Origin: Leptoclinus maculatus
Taxonomy: Eukaryota; Chordata; Actinopteri; Perciformes; Stichaeidae
Direction of reading: 5' to 3'
NCBI GenBank assembly: GCA_032191485.1
Contig: JAVDOI010000003.1
Location: forward strand, 9,610,986-9,674,985
DNA: 64,000 nt
Shown here: piece after piece, positions 12,571 through 25,518 of the stretch
How the letters are laid out: the number at the start of each line of letters is the position of its first letter
How positions within the stretch are numbered: position 1 is the first letter of the stretch
Translations under genes and position numbers: made by a program
Notes under the pieces: generated by a model
Databases searched by the model: none
Told to the model about the DNA's origin: nothing
The model's input: only the letters and a program-made list of their open reading frames with translations

Positions 12571-14570
12571 TGTTTAAGATGTATGGATTATATTTCCCTT
12601 GTAAACTTCATCCAATAAAAGTAGTATTTTGTAAAATCTACTTAAACAGATGACGTTAACGTTGTTTGTGTCTATGGCGATCTATTAGTCACAAATGAAG
12701 GACTGAGGTTTGACACCAAGGCGATCATACTAGTCTCCTACGTACACAAGTGATCCTCTATGGTACCAGTGTCTCCATGCGAGGAGGACCAGTGGGAGTG
12801 GAGGGGTCAGGAAAACAGAACCCCTTGTTTCTCCCTCACTGTAACAGTCCTGGCATGGCTATTAATTAACTGGCACCGGGCCTGCCATACCAGGCATTTA
12901 GTGGGCAGGAGGCCCCTCTGGCATCAATACCGATCATCATCACAGGCTCAGCTGGAGGTATTCACATTTCTGGGCAAGTGTGTTAGACTGCACCGTGTCC
13001 TGCTCCTGCAATAAACCCCCTCTGGATGCATTTTGGGATTTGCTGAGCTCATTGTCCAATCAGAGGAAGCGTCTGGCGAAGGAGGGTGCTGTGATTGTTG
13101 CCAGCACCAACAATATGCACGCCACGCACAACACGTCGATTGCTAAGGGGTTCAATAGCAGCATGTGTTAATAACCGGCAACATAAATCACACTCAAAAG
13201 TCAACACTTCTGGCTTTGTGGTGATCTTTTTCGTGAACCATATCAGGCTTATTACGTTAAGGCAATAGAATATATAAAGAATATTCATTGTGTCTGTCAT
13301 CACAACATTGTTTAAAGGTTGGTTAGGGTTCACTGATGTGGGAAGAAGCCTCTAAGTCGCCCTTGGCCAGAGGAGACGTATCTTATCTCTCTTCACAGTT
13401 TACTTTTTCTGACTAAGCTCCACACTGCTGTTGTTCCGAACCAATAGTAGCACAATATACCCGTCCAGCTGAACTACAAGGTCGGAGATTCTACACGGAG
13501 AAGACGCAGCAAAAGAAACAGGCCTCTGTCTGTAAAGCAACTAGCCAAGACTGAACCAAACACTGTGAGCGCTTTTCAGTTTTAGCATGAGCCGACTCAG
13601 TAGAAGGAAGGTTTTGCTGGTTGCTGTTTTTGTGTTTCAGATATTACAACATCAAGGTCTGATTAATGAGTGTGTAAAACTAAAGGTAGCACTTGCAGTT
13701 CACACAAGAGAAAACAGGACTGGTACAGTTCTGCATGCTGACATACGAGTGCACATATGCAAGCTTCAACAAGCTCTTGGAAAAAAGTGTGTTGCTGCAA
13801 TTTCCTTGGGAGCGTGTGAACAATAACTTCTTTTTAGTTCACTGTGTGAACTCAGTTGAGTTTTGTGTACGTGTGTGGCAAAAGGTCGTCCACTTCCACG
13901 CGTGTCCCGTTGGGACGGCAGCCACATTGCAGCCCTTCACCCTCCCACGTAACCTGAAGACCAGGTAAGTTAAGTGATGGTGTCGCAGAACACGACAGAC
14001 AGAGATTTATTTTCACGGCAAGCAAAGAGAGCCCGAAGGTCAGAAGGCGGGTAGGAAGTCAGTTAGTTCAAACATCCCGCCTGTGAACAAACACACATGC
14101 CTGGGAGCCAAGGAGCAGCATGTTGAACTGGTTCCCAGGACTCTTCTTAGAAAAACACTGCGCTCTATAGAAATGTATTTAAATGTCTTTTAAAAGAGCT
14201 CTTTGTTAGGGTCGATACATTACCTGGCCACATTGGTGGGTTTTAGAAAATGTTTTCGCCAAGGTGGTAAGACGGTCAACTACTCACCTTGTGATGAATG
14301 AACTTAGTAGAGGACAGCCTAATCAATAACTACATTCATTCTGGTTTGTTTTTAAATGGTATTTGCTGTGTCAAGTAGTTCCTCTGCTCTTTTAGCCAAC
14401 AGGTTGATGCTTTATTTCATAAAAGTGTATTAACTATTATAATGTTAGTGTGGGTTGTCTTTGTTTCTGGTGAAGTGCCCCACCCAAGGAAATGTTTTCT
14501 TAATTGTAAAATATATATAAAACATACTTAAAGGGATAAAATAGTCACTGAGCATCCTGTAGACTCTTAC

Positions 14571-14853
14571 CATGACTGTTACCTTGTGAATGAGTCTGTC
14601 TTCCTGACTTCGGTCCTCCCTTGTGTCCACCCTGATGCCCATCCAAAGCCAAGTCAAGTGCAGGACCTAGACCCAGGCGTTGCCCCTTAGCATTAAGATC
14701 CTTCCTCTTCTTGCCCTTCAGCCAGGTCAGAGCTTGGCCCAGGGAGCGACTGCGCGTCTTGCGGCCCCTCTTGCTGTGCTTCTCCTGGGCAAAAATATCA
14801 ACCACGTCCTGGGGAAGCAGGTCCCCGAACCCCAGCGAGTCACGGTTTGACAT
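14571..14853 (-). CDS. nhsl3: Alternative 5' coding exon of nhsl3 (long isoform)
   Basis: An open frame starts with ATG at 14853 (MSNRDSLGFGDLLPQDVV...) and runs 94 codons plus one base to a strong donor (G|GTAAGAG) at 14571/14570. The single overhanging G is exactly the phase needed by nhsl3 exon 2 (4696-4553), the same phase used by the short-isoform exon 5981-5912. A pyrimidine-rich acceptor (CTCCTCTTTCAG) ends at about 14881, 28 bp upstream of the ATG, so this exon probably has a non-coding exon further upstream. The peptide carries basic clusters (KRGRKTRSR, KGKKRK) and a Gly/His/Lys-rich tail. Assignment to nhsl3 is inferred from strand, phase and location; there is no transcript evidence here. 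Confidence 0.7.
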
Positions 14854-15485
14854 CCTAACTCACAGTGGAGCTACGCCCTGAAAGAGGAGAAAGGGGAGAT
14901 TATGGTCATCATCATCATCGTCAAAACATTACATGCGCTGGCACTCGGGTTGAGATATTAATCAAATGACCACATCGGTTTCTAACGTTCCTGGTGTCAA
15001 CTGGTTTCAATGCGTTAGTTAATCCATTAAAGTGAATTTTGACATTTTGTGTAAAATAAACCTTGCTGTTGTGTTCAAGAAAATCACAATATGAGAGTTG
15101 AGAGTTGGCTGCTGCCAAGAAACTCAGGAAGCCACCAAATTAAATGACTGTATCTGATTACTGTCCAGGTTTGATTTCCCATCAACATAGCTCATTATTC
15201 ACATGCTCCTCCGTAGTAAATGTAGTGGATATTGGTGCTTCGTTGAATGCACCACAGAAGCTAACAATGATGGATTACACCTTGCCAAACAGGTTTCAAG
15301 TGTTGGTAAGATGATTTATATCTTGAAGAGAGGAGTCTCTTAAGTTGTTTTAATCAATCTGAAACATAAAGTATGCTTTAGAAATTGCTTGTCAGTAAAG
15401 TAAATAAATCCAGTTGTACTGCCCATAAACACGGAATCAACTAAATGTCCATAGTTGCAAAGTTGTGTTCTTATACAATCCCAGG

Positions 15486-15602
<117 letters not shown>

Positions 15603-16706
15603 TGCGTCTCCGTGAGCACTGCTCGTTCGACCCACACGCTCAAAAATTCACAGTTCTGCAAAGAAAGCACTGGCACCGCTCCCTTCATTCCATAGCATGG
15701 AGTCATAATTCACAAAGCCGCACCCGTAAGACTCCTGCACTTTTGCACACAGGCACAACAGCACACTAGGAAGAGCTAGACAATGGAAAAATAAACAGTC
15801 TGTCTGTGTTTACTATCTTATACATCAAGGTGTTGTACGTAGGTGTTTGATGGAAAGAGATTGTAAGCAATACATCATGGTGGAAAACGTCAAATTAAAT
15901 AAAGAGAATTTAACACAAAAGTGTGCATTGAGGCACTTCTAATGAACAGTGTCCATTCATATAGCAGTGTAGTTTCTGTTTTGCGTTGCTTGTGATGTTT
16001 CATTGGCATCCACACCCCTTCACCTTGCTGAACTCCTCTCGTCTGAGGCAGGTTTCCCAGCCTTGCTCCTGGGGATCTGTAGCTTACACTGGGCTCCTTC
16101 CAGCTGCGCACTTTATTAGATACTTATCTCCAAATAACAGGCTAAAAAAAAGTAGGAGCAAGCTCTTAAGATGACAGGAGTAGCAGCAGCTCGTCAATAA
16201 GCACACAAAGACTGGAGGAAGGTGGGAGTGGAGACCGAGTGGAGTGAATTATGAATCCCCGGATGATTCGTTTCTATGGGAGTTCATAAAAAAAGTTTTT
16301 TGGCTGCTGTGTTGCTTCACGGTAGCACATGAAAAACACTGCAGGCAGATTTCAGCACAAGCAATGTGTGAGTAATAGGAACAAACATCTTTTCACAGTT
16401 TGTATGAATACCTTCCTGCCCCCGACGAGACATTACGCTAAACCACAGAAACCTCTCCTTGTTCTCGGAGGATTACAAATGGGACTTCTCACCATCAAAG
16501 CTCTGTGTAGTGCAGACGAGGAGCTGTGTTGAGGAGTTAGAGGACACTGGTTTGGATGCATCGTATGGAAGGTTTTCAAGGGAATGTGCACTTTTTAAAA
16601 CCAGATGCCTTAAAGACCTAATAAACTGGTAACTGTGTGACGTCTTCAAGGCAGGCGTTGGTCTTAGGCTACTAAAAGTAGAAACAAATCTACATGTTCG
16701 CACTAA

Positions 16707-16990
16707 CAATGCTAACAGGTCGGTATAATATTTAGCATGTTCGTCGTCTTAATACAGCATGCTAACATTTGCTAACTAGCGATACACAAAAAGCCGACAA
16801 CAATATCCTTAGTTTTGCATGTATTTGGTCATCACACCCAAGTATTGATAAAATCAAATTCTGACCAGATGATGGCGCTATAGTAAGAGATCAGGATTCA
16901 TCCTCTGGGGACCATGCATGTTGGTACAAACTGCCATGGTAATCCATCCAATAGTTGTTGAGATACTCCAGACAAAATGCTGTTAAATCT
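16707..16990. repeat. Teleost interspersed repeat fragment
   Basis: Diagnostic phrases of a very common fish repeat occur in order: TAGCATG...GCTAACATTTGCTAAC, TTTTGCATGTATTTGGTCAT, GACCAGATGATGGCGCTA, CATCCTCTGGGGACCATG and ATCCATCCAATAGTTGTTGA. No coding potential. The class is not settled from sequence alone; I recognise it by its repeated occurrence in fish genomes. Confidence 0.6.
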
Positions 16991-17371
16991 GGTTCTGTCC
17001 TGTCCAGAAAGAGACGTATGCAGCCCCATATGACAGACTTAAGATGAGTACTTGAAGTACTCAGTACGCTTCTCTAAACTTTATACATATGTGGGCGGTT
17101 TTTTGAAGTAATTTGTTATCTTAATGTAGCCCAGCAGAACTTGTTATACACTGCCTCACATCTGTTGTGGCCCAGTGTGCATGGAAGAGAGACGTGAGGG
17201 GTGAGTTTTAGTGAAAGGCCAATAACAAGACAGGGCATCCGTCTTCTCCAGAGAAAAGTACCAGGCCTCTCCCTGCACTAAGCCCCGTGTTTCTCCTGCT
17301 CCAAATTACAGTGATTTGGACATGACTAAGATCTGTGCATCTGTATTGGCTACAGTTGCCAATAATCAGGC

Positions 17372-17771
<400 letters not shown>

Positions 17772-18451
17772 GAGGAGAGGAGAGGAGGCTGGTTCATTCA
17801 TTTATAGCCCGCGGGCCGCTCTGAGTGCAACAACTCCTCGTGTTATTTCCATCACAGAGGGACAAGAGTAATGGTAAGAGCTGTGGGACACGGCCGAGGA
17901 CCACCCAGCAGACCGCTGTCTGTGCAGTCCGGTCACAAGGAGTTGACTCATGCCACCATTGCTGAGGTTACGCATAACAACCTACAATTTTCAGTTTTCC
18001 AAACAAATGTAATGAGGTGACGCACACATGGTGGAGTGTCCTTTAAAATTGTTTGTTTGATGGCGTCTATTTATCTTTTTTTTACAATTCCAAAAAATGT
18101 CGCATCCATTGGGTTTATAGGTAAACGGTAACACAGCCCTCTCTCTATAAGCTCACAGTCTCTCCTCAAAGTTAAAGCACCATGGCCGACATCTTAATTA
18201 TAGAGTTGCTTCATAGTCCCAGCAGTGACTTAAACCTTAACCACACCTCTCAATTCATAAAAGCTGATACACAAACTACAGGCACGCTTTAAAAATCAAA
18301 TTTGTTTTTGAGGATTGAAGCACAAACCTAGCTGAAAAAAAACCCTCCACCAGCACCGCCTACACTACACACATCAGGGTGTCTCAAGTTATTAGAAAGA
18401 TCATGATCAACTCATAATGCCTAAGCTGATTTACAAACAAAAGTTGAATGT

Positions 18452-18503
<52 letters not shown>
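18452..18503. repeat. Compound (TC)n(AC)n microsatellite
   Basis: About nine TC units pass directly into about seventeen CA units. Read directly; no coding role. Confidence 0.95.
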
Positions 18504-18508
<5 letters not shown>

Positions 18509-19084
18509 CCGCTGTGGTTTCCCAGCCCAGCCCCAGTACTGCCGGAGCAGGCATGTGTTCCAACACGCTGTTTACTTATCCTTTACAAAAGACGCCTGGC
18601 TTTCACATTGAACAGGAGATACCGCTCAAACACAGCAAACCTCAACGCAGTGTGTCAATAGCTGCAGCACTGACTGATTATCTGACATTGACAGCAGTGT
18701 GCATACACACATCAGGATGAAGTAAACCTGATAATAGTTTACACGCGGTCATGAAACGGACTGCGAGACTCTGTGAGCATATCTGGAAATGACACTTTTC
18801 CACTGTGTATTTTTGACAGCTATATGTCCCGGAGTGGAGCTTGAGGAGATAAATTCCAGAGCAAAAGGGGCTCTTCTCTCTCCAGTTTTACTGTCAATAG
18901 ACTTCCAGCAAAGCACTTACACCTGCCTTGCCTAAAGCAAAACAGAGTAGCATAGCTTACTGTGCAAATCCAAACTCAAATCCATGAATATACCAAAGAC
19001 CTCAATCTCACAACGGGCTCTACTGTAACTTTACTTGACAAACTGGTGCGTAAAAAGAATGAGGAATATGGTAAATGGACTTGT

Positions 19085-19320
19085 ACTTGTATAGTGCTTT
19101 TCTAGTGTTCCGACCACTCAAAAGCGCTTTAACACTACATGTCATCATTCACCCATTCACACCCATTCATACACTGATGGGCAGGTGGCACCATGCAAGG
19201 TGGCACCTGCCCATCAGTGTATGAAATAGCATTCATACCCATTCACAGCCTACGGGAGCAATGTGGGGTTGTCTTGCCCAAGGACACATCGACATGGACT
19301 AGCGGTCATTGTCTTTGATG
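19085..19320. repeat. Teleost interspersed repeat containing a perfect hairpin
   Basis: Starts with GGACTTGTACTTGTATAGTGC and ends with CTTGCCCAAGGACACATCGA, phrases of a repeat abundant in many fish genomes. Inside it, 19166-19192 and 19199-19225 are exact reverse complements (27-bp arms, 6-nt loop ATGCAA). The repeat class is not assigned. Confidence 0.6.
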
Positions 19321-19610
19321 GACTATTATCAAGACATCGCGATAAACAATTACGTTGTCTAAATTGATGATAAGAAGCACATACTAACTAACTAACATTT
19401 TGCACTAAAGTTTCTAAATAAATGAGAACATTTTCAGTACTTTTCATTCGCCGGGTATTTAATTCACACAGGAGAATATAAAACCATGTGTTTATTTCAT
19501 AAAGACTAATTATGTTATTACCAGCAAACATGCTGTATCATGATATTGTTATCTAGATATAAAATTACCTATATTGTGGTAGATGATTTTGGCCATATCG
19601 CTACCGTAAA
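19310..19610. repeat. Possible decayed MITE with clustered ATATCG/CATGATAT motifs
   Basis: Motifs such as ACATCGCGATAAACAATT, TATCATGATATTG and GATTTTGGCCATATCGC resemble the interior of another widespread fish MITE. Termini were not found, and the assignment is tentative. Confidence 0.3.
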
Positions 19611-21591
19611 AAACTACTTTAGGTGACTTGCTTGTAAACACCCTCAACAGATCCAGACTTGTAAATATTTTTGCAGTATTTCTTTTAGGGATTTAGTTCA
19701 CAAGACTGTTTTGTGTTGACAAAACACACCAATGTGGTAAAGAATTGAATGGTAAAGGAAAAAAAACAACTTAAAATACTACCGTATTTAATCCAAATTC
19801 AGAGTTGGACTGCCTTAAAAACAAGTCCAACTTGAGGGTACAGCAACTATGAGAGTGGCAAATATGAACAATGTGAATTACGCAGGCAGTGGATGGGGGA
19901 CGAGGGAGGGGGAGAGGGGGGGTCTCCAGGAAATGTAACTTTGAATGCGGTGAGTCACACAGGGAAGCTGACTGAGCAGACTCCAATGCCTCACAGGGAT
20001 AAGGCAAAGCCAAGAGGGAGCGGCAGCGATACAGGCAGCCACCTTTGTTTGACTTAGGACTGGCTCAGTTTGACCAGGAGGCCGTTCACATCTACACAAG
20101 AGCTGCCGGGATTCACATGGCAGGATTTAGCCGCCAACAAGCGAGGCTAAGGTCAGACTGAATGTGGTTAGACGTAAATACCAGATTAACAAGGTTAATG
20201 TTCTCCTTTTTGTGGGGGAGGTTTTTGTTCTGTTGCAGTCACCGTTTTTTTTTTTAAAAACCACACTTAAGAGTGACTCTCTAACTAAATGGCGAGTGTT
20301 CAGCACTGTAAAAACTAGTGTTACTGTTCAGCACCTGCAGGCATCAATCAGGGCGTTGGCTGTCATCTCAAGGCATTATCTAACAAAGAGGAGCATGTCT
20401 GCTACTCAAGAGCAAACTTAAGCAACCCTGTCTGGGCTCCAGCTCTCCACACTCACTGTAGAAGAAATGCACTGAGATGGAGGATGAGGCCACAAACTGG
20501 AACCGCTCAACCCCACGGCTTCAGGGGTTTTGAAATGACCGAGGAGAGCTTTGTGGGAGTCATTGGGCATCAATGAAAGATTTCCCATCTTAAGGGAAGT
20601 AGTTTTGTATTGACAGGGAGGATTACGAGAAACATAACTAATGAGACAGAGTAGCTCATGAAAACTTAGTTTCAAGAGTTGGGTTTCGGGGGTGGCCACA
20701 AGTTTCCTGGTTCCATACCAACGTATCAGCGTAGAGAGACACAGTGGCGAAGGACTCGGGACAGACACACAAGGTCTTACTGACATTATGTGGTCCCTTT
20801 GTTTTGCTGCAGAAAGTATACAGTTTCAGAAAAGGACCATGTAGGTAATGCCAGTGTTAAAAATAAACAACGACGCCGTGAGACAATAATGACACAAATA
20901 AACCAAAATGCTATGTAACTGAACTCACTGATCGTATAGACGCTGCGTCTGTGTGTGTGCATGTGTGTGTGTGTGTGCATGTGCGTCTGTGTCTCAGAGA
21001 TCTGTGGATGGGGTAATTCAAGTTGGCGCAATGCAAGGCCGCTGTAGCCATGCAGCAGCTTGTCTGGTAAGAGCAGCGGCTGCATTCCTGAGAGATTGAT
21101 AATTACCGACTGAGAAACTCTTCACTCCAATTCTGCTTTTACCCCCCCCTTTCTCCCTTCCACCCCCTCCCTCCCTGCCATACATCCCTCATACAGTACA
21201 GTGGCCTCGGAGACCGAGCCATGAAAGAAAAAGGATGTCTGGCGCACGAGTCATTTTGAGATAAGATTATAACAGGGGGTTGTGTGCACTGCCCACGGTA
21301 ATTGTTCACTGTGTATGGCTTTTTAGAGTCGCAAATAATCTAACTCAATTGAAACAGGACAGATTTTCTTTTTACAGACCTAGTGGAAAAATATGCATCA
21401 CAGTATGAAAAATAAATAAATATATATATATATAAAAACATATATTTACACACAAAATATATTTTAACAATACTTCCTGTTAAGTGTTTTTGGTTGTCTG
21501 TCTTGATACATATCTGAAAATATATTCTGAAGACTTTTGCATTAAATGTGTTTAGTGTACTACAAGCCTCATTACCTAAAATGTTTCTATT

Positions 21592-21851
21592 TAGGGCTGC
21601 AACTAAAGAGCATTTTCATTAACAAACAATCTGCTATATTAATATAATATTTTTCTTGATTAATCAGTTTGTCAATGTCCAAAAATGTGAAAAAGGCCCA
21701 TTATAACCCCCCATAGTCCAAGGGGAATGTCAGTTAGGATTTTTTGGCATTTTTGCTTGAAAATAACTTAAATGACTAATTGATTATGAAAACAATTGCT
21801 GATTAATTATCTGTGAACGAATCAATGAATTGACTGATTGCTTCAGCGCTA
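21592..21851. mobile_element. hAT-type MITE (TAGGGCTGCAAC family), about 260 bp
   Basis: The left end TAGGGCTGCAACTAA is the classic start of a common teleost hAT MITE; the right end, on the opposite strand, reads TAGCGCTGAAG. The interior has CTTGATTAATCAGTTTGT and paired ATTAAT/ATTGATTA stretches. No clear target duplication was found. Non-coding. Confidence 0.6.
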
Positions 21852-23689
21852 ATGAGCTGCTGATATACTTTGTCAACAATGCTTAAGAAGTGCACCTCCC
21901 TGGTTACGTGACTGTTTGAGTCCCTCTAATCCCATTGTCCACTGTTTCCTTCTTCGTTTCTTTCCAAAAACAGGACAGAACAATAATGCACATTTTAACT
22001 TTTCTGTCCCAGTTGAAGAGGCGACAGCCAGCAGAGAGACAGAGGCGGAGCTCTGTGGAGTGTGTTGTTTGCTTTGCGTCCAGGGGTTGCCAGGGGTCTA
22101 AGTCTGGACTGCAGCCTTCTGTGGAGCTTAAGACCCCTGAACTGACAGGTCAGTGAGGGGTGAAAAAGAAAGTGTTGTGCAGCAGTGGTGACCAGCTCAC
22201 AGCGAAGGCAAAAACACAGCCAGACACTAGGGGTAAAAAAAGCTGTTAGGGCCCTCTTGACCCTAACAGCTATTGATTCAATCGACCAGAAGTATTGATG
22301 AGGACTCACTGATGAGTTACTCACTGATGAGTTACTCATCAGTGAGTCCTTGTGTTTACCGGCACTGTGTCCCACTCATCAGGAGAGTTTCCTCTCACTG
22401 CAGGCCTCCATGACACACACATAATCATGCGTCTTTGTTCGTTACGACACCAATTGTTCCTCCCGCTGCCCTCTCTCTTGACCAACGGCTTTCCCCTTTC
22501 CTCCACTGAGCTGCCACTTCCCCACTGATGGATGAACACGGTAAACGACAGAGCAGTGGACCCTACCTGGCTGCACCATCTCCCGTCTACAGAATGCACG
22601 TTCATTCTGGCTTTCCAGTGACTTCCCTATGTCCATCCCTCATCTCTCACTGCCTCCTGTGTTATCACTCCGTCTCTCCCTTGATCTTCCTCTGAATCTC
22701 AGGTATCTACCGGGTCTCTGCTGTACCTCTAATGCTTTCATAACACACCTGTAATCTCCATGGGTACAAGCCCTGGCTTGGCAGGCTGGCGAAGAAGGAG
22801 CACCGGTACGCAACACGCCCTTACTAAACAAATGTCTCAGCCTCGCCTACCAGAGGGTACAAGAGGTGAACTTGAAGCCATGGAGCCTGGGGGGGTGGGG
22901 GGGAGAAACAGCGTCCATCAACCCTTGATCGCTGGAAGTGCTGCAGAGTTTTCAGAAAAGTTTGGATTTGGAACTTCCAGTCCAGTCCAAAGTGCAGGAG
23001 AGGCAGCAGACAAACAGAGAGGTGGAGACCCCCGAAGAGAGGTGGTCCTGTTATCTCTGCTCGGGTCTAATGTGAGAGCAGAGACTCATTGATTTGGCAT
23101 AAATTAAACCAAGTGTCAGAGCACCATGCTGCAGTAATTTGCTGCTGGTGTCAGTGACAGGGAAACAACACACAATAGTCTTCATTGTCATGAGCAAAGA
23201 AACGCACTTACTGGTCTTAAATTACCTCTCGCTTAGGATCCCTCAAGGCCAAGCAAAGCAAATCTCCCACACCTGGTTTTCCATGCATGCCTGTACTCAG
23301 CCTGGATCTCTTGCCATCCATTTGCACCTTACTTTATCTTGTCAAATTCTGTGTTTGTTTTTTTACATATTGGGACTATTTTCTTTATTTTAAAGACTGA
23401 TCTCATATTTTCTTCATATTGCAGCAAATGCAGCAAATTAGTCAGACAGCAGCTTCACTTAAATGTATTTAGGCACCCTTAAAAGTCGACTGAGTCGATC
23501 TTGGTGCCACTTTAGTACTGTCATTTGAACTTTATGAAAGAACACTAAACTATATTGTTCACTATCTACCACGTCAAAACACAGCCTACGAGGCTTTATG
23601 TGGAGGGATTAAAATACACAAAAGGGCACAAAAGAGTGCACTTTTCTGTTGTTCACAACGACAAAACAACAACGAACTGTTCCTCTTAC

Positions 23690-24130
23690 CTTAACGAACT
23701 TTTATGAGCCAGAAGGATTGATTCAGCCTCTCTCCATTTGAAGCGTCTCCCTGCTGCGTCTTTCCTCTCCAACGCAACACTTTCACCGTCCGAATGAAAA
23801 CTTCAGGTGAACCATTTCCGCAACGAAAAAAAAAAAGGCACTTCAGGAAGCGACTGGAGTTGTGGATTTGTTTGTACCCGCGGGTACAGGTCCGTTTTGT
23901 TTTGGATGTCGGCGAGACTAACTTCTCCCACTACTGTCAGTGCCTGTTTGTCTGCGTGGACGCTCCAGCGGACCGCAGAGGGGGAAGTGGGGAAAAGTTG
24001 CCGTCGACGTGCAGCTCCCACCTGGAGGAGGCTGGGCGCGCGCAGGTGAGAGCGCGAGGCTGCGGTCGATGTTGTGAGGACATCTAGCGGCGAGACACGG
24101 GAACAACAAGTAACACGGAGCGAGAGAGGA
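23690..24130. promoter_or_regulatory. CpG-richer segment, candidate shared 5' region of nhsl3 (long) and sync
   Basis: This segment is clearly richer in CG dinucleotides than its surroundings (for example CGCGGGTACAGG, GGGCGCGCGCAGG, AGCGGCGAGACACGGG). It has a good plus-strand donor (GCGCGCAG|GTGAG at 24043/24044) that could feed the sync acceptor at 25500, and a minus-strand donor (AAGG|TAAGAGG, exon end about 23690) that could feed the nhsl3 acceptor at about 14881. A divergent promoter with non-coding first exons is an inference. Open frames here have no recognisable homology. Confidence 0.4.
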
Positions 24131-25518
24131 CGATAGTGGGTTCTCTTTTCCCCGCACATTTAGTTTCATCTGCAGCTTTTTTTATGCAAAGAACATTTCT
24201 CCAGAAGGAATATTTAGAATGGGTATGCACATCTGGATGTTAACTGTTTACACACACAACATATGTGATAGTGAATGGCAATACCTGACGGATACAAATT
24301 ACATTGAATTTTTTAATTTTTATACTGACGTATGAAAACCATGTATTTGCAAATCATAATGAATAAAAACTGGCCTGTTTTCAGCTTTGTGACAATGATC
24401 TTTTTCCCAAATCCAATGAAGAAGTATTAGAATTGTGTCCGCCGATAAAAGAACACTTAATCCCCCACTTTGTCCTAAAAATGTAAAACCCCCACATTCA
24501 GAGATATGTGTTTTTTTTTGACAGAGAGTAGAGAATACACTATGATATATAAATATCATCAACAATGACTCAATGTTGCCATGGACACAGATGATGCAGT
24601 CATGCTATCATAAAGACATTCTAGATAAACATGCAGTGCGTATACTTCTAACGTGTATGTGTGGATGTTTCCTCCTTTATAAAATCCCTCCTTAGGTATC
24701 CTTGTGTGTGGTGGTTTGTTTGTTTCTATTTGTGTGTGAGGAGTTTGACAAGCAGCATGCAAAACACTCCAAACAAATACTGTCTATGAACCATGCAAAC
24801 TTTATGGGCAGCTGAGCTCAGGAAGCTATTAAAAGAATATGCCTGCTAATGTTTCCTCCTCTGCCTGTGCAGTATAGTCTGAGGCCAAAAGGTACAAAAA
24901 AAGTTAGGAAACACTTTTAAGTCATGATGTCACCACCTTTCTGAGATGCACATTAAAAACAGCTGTATAAATATAGCTCTCTCTGGCACCCAGGCTGGTC
25001 CAGACATGTGTTAGCTGATGCATCCAGAGCATGTAGGCCGGTCTGTCCTCGGCACTGACACAGTTTGTGATCCCCTGTGGGGGTATGAGAGAGAGTCTTA
25101 GATAGAGTTTCCCCCCTGTGCCTCCAGTGATATTAATAAGCAGAAAGTGTGCCTCTGTTTTGCTGGAGAAAAACACACCACAGAGCTGTCCTCAAAGTCA
25201 ACAGCAAGCTGTTTTCATAGCTGTCTGGACTGTCCTCTCAAAACAAAGTAAGTAGAGTCACAAGTTAAGAATTGTTACTGATCAGTTTAAGATTTTGACA
25301 ATGGTTTTTAAGGTTCCCTTGTGTGGCATCTTTGCCTAATCAGAAATGTCATCATGATTACATTTACACTACATTGCTTTGTTATGCAAAACAGCCTAAA
25401 AGGAATGAGCAGATTAGAGTTGTTGTTGTTGTTTTTTAAACCAATCATCAGTTATTGCTGTGGGTCATTTGATTAATGGCTGTTCTCTACTCTCTTCCAG
25501 CTTGTCTCTTTGAAGGCC

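Larger units (their letters stand above)
5982..14570. other. Non-coding: nhsl3 long-isoform intron and short-isoform promoter
   Basis: No convincing coding exon is visible on either strand. Just upstream of the short-isoform ATG (5982-6340) is a GC-richer stretch with a minus-strand CCAAT motif (ATTGG on the plus strand near 6325), a plausible alternative promoter. The rest is AT-rich DNA with two hAT-like MITE relics (7925-8193 and about 12450-12570), short TG runs near 10480 and scattered short open frames with no recognisable domain. Confidence 0.6.

Noticed and set aside
13587..13968. Overlapping plus-strand open frames with a hydrophobic start
   Set aside because: No homology, no splice context; the Leu/Val-rich start alone is not evidence of a secreted peptide.
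20418..21085. Two abutting minus-strand open frames (122 and 99 codons)
   Set aside because: No domains, no conserved motif and partly driven by a TG run.
23794..24169. Open frames on both strands in the CG-rich segment
   Set aside because: CG-rich DNA readily gives stop-free stretches; no family match. Treated as a possible promoter/5' UTR instead.
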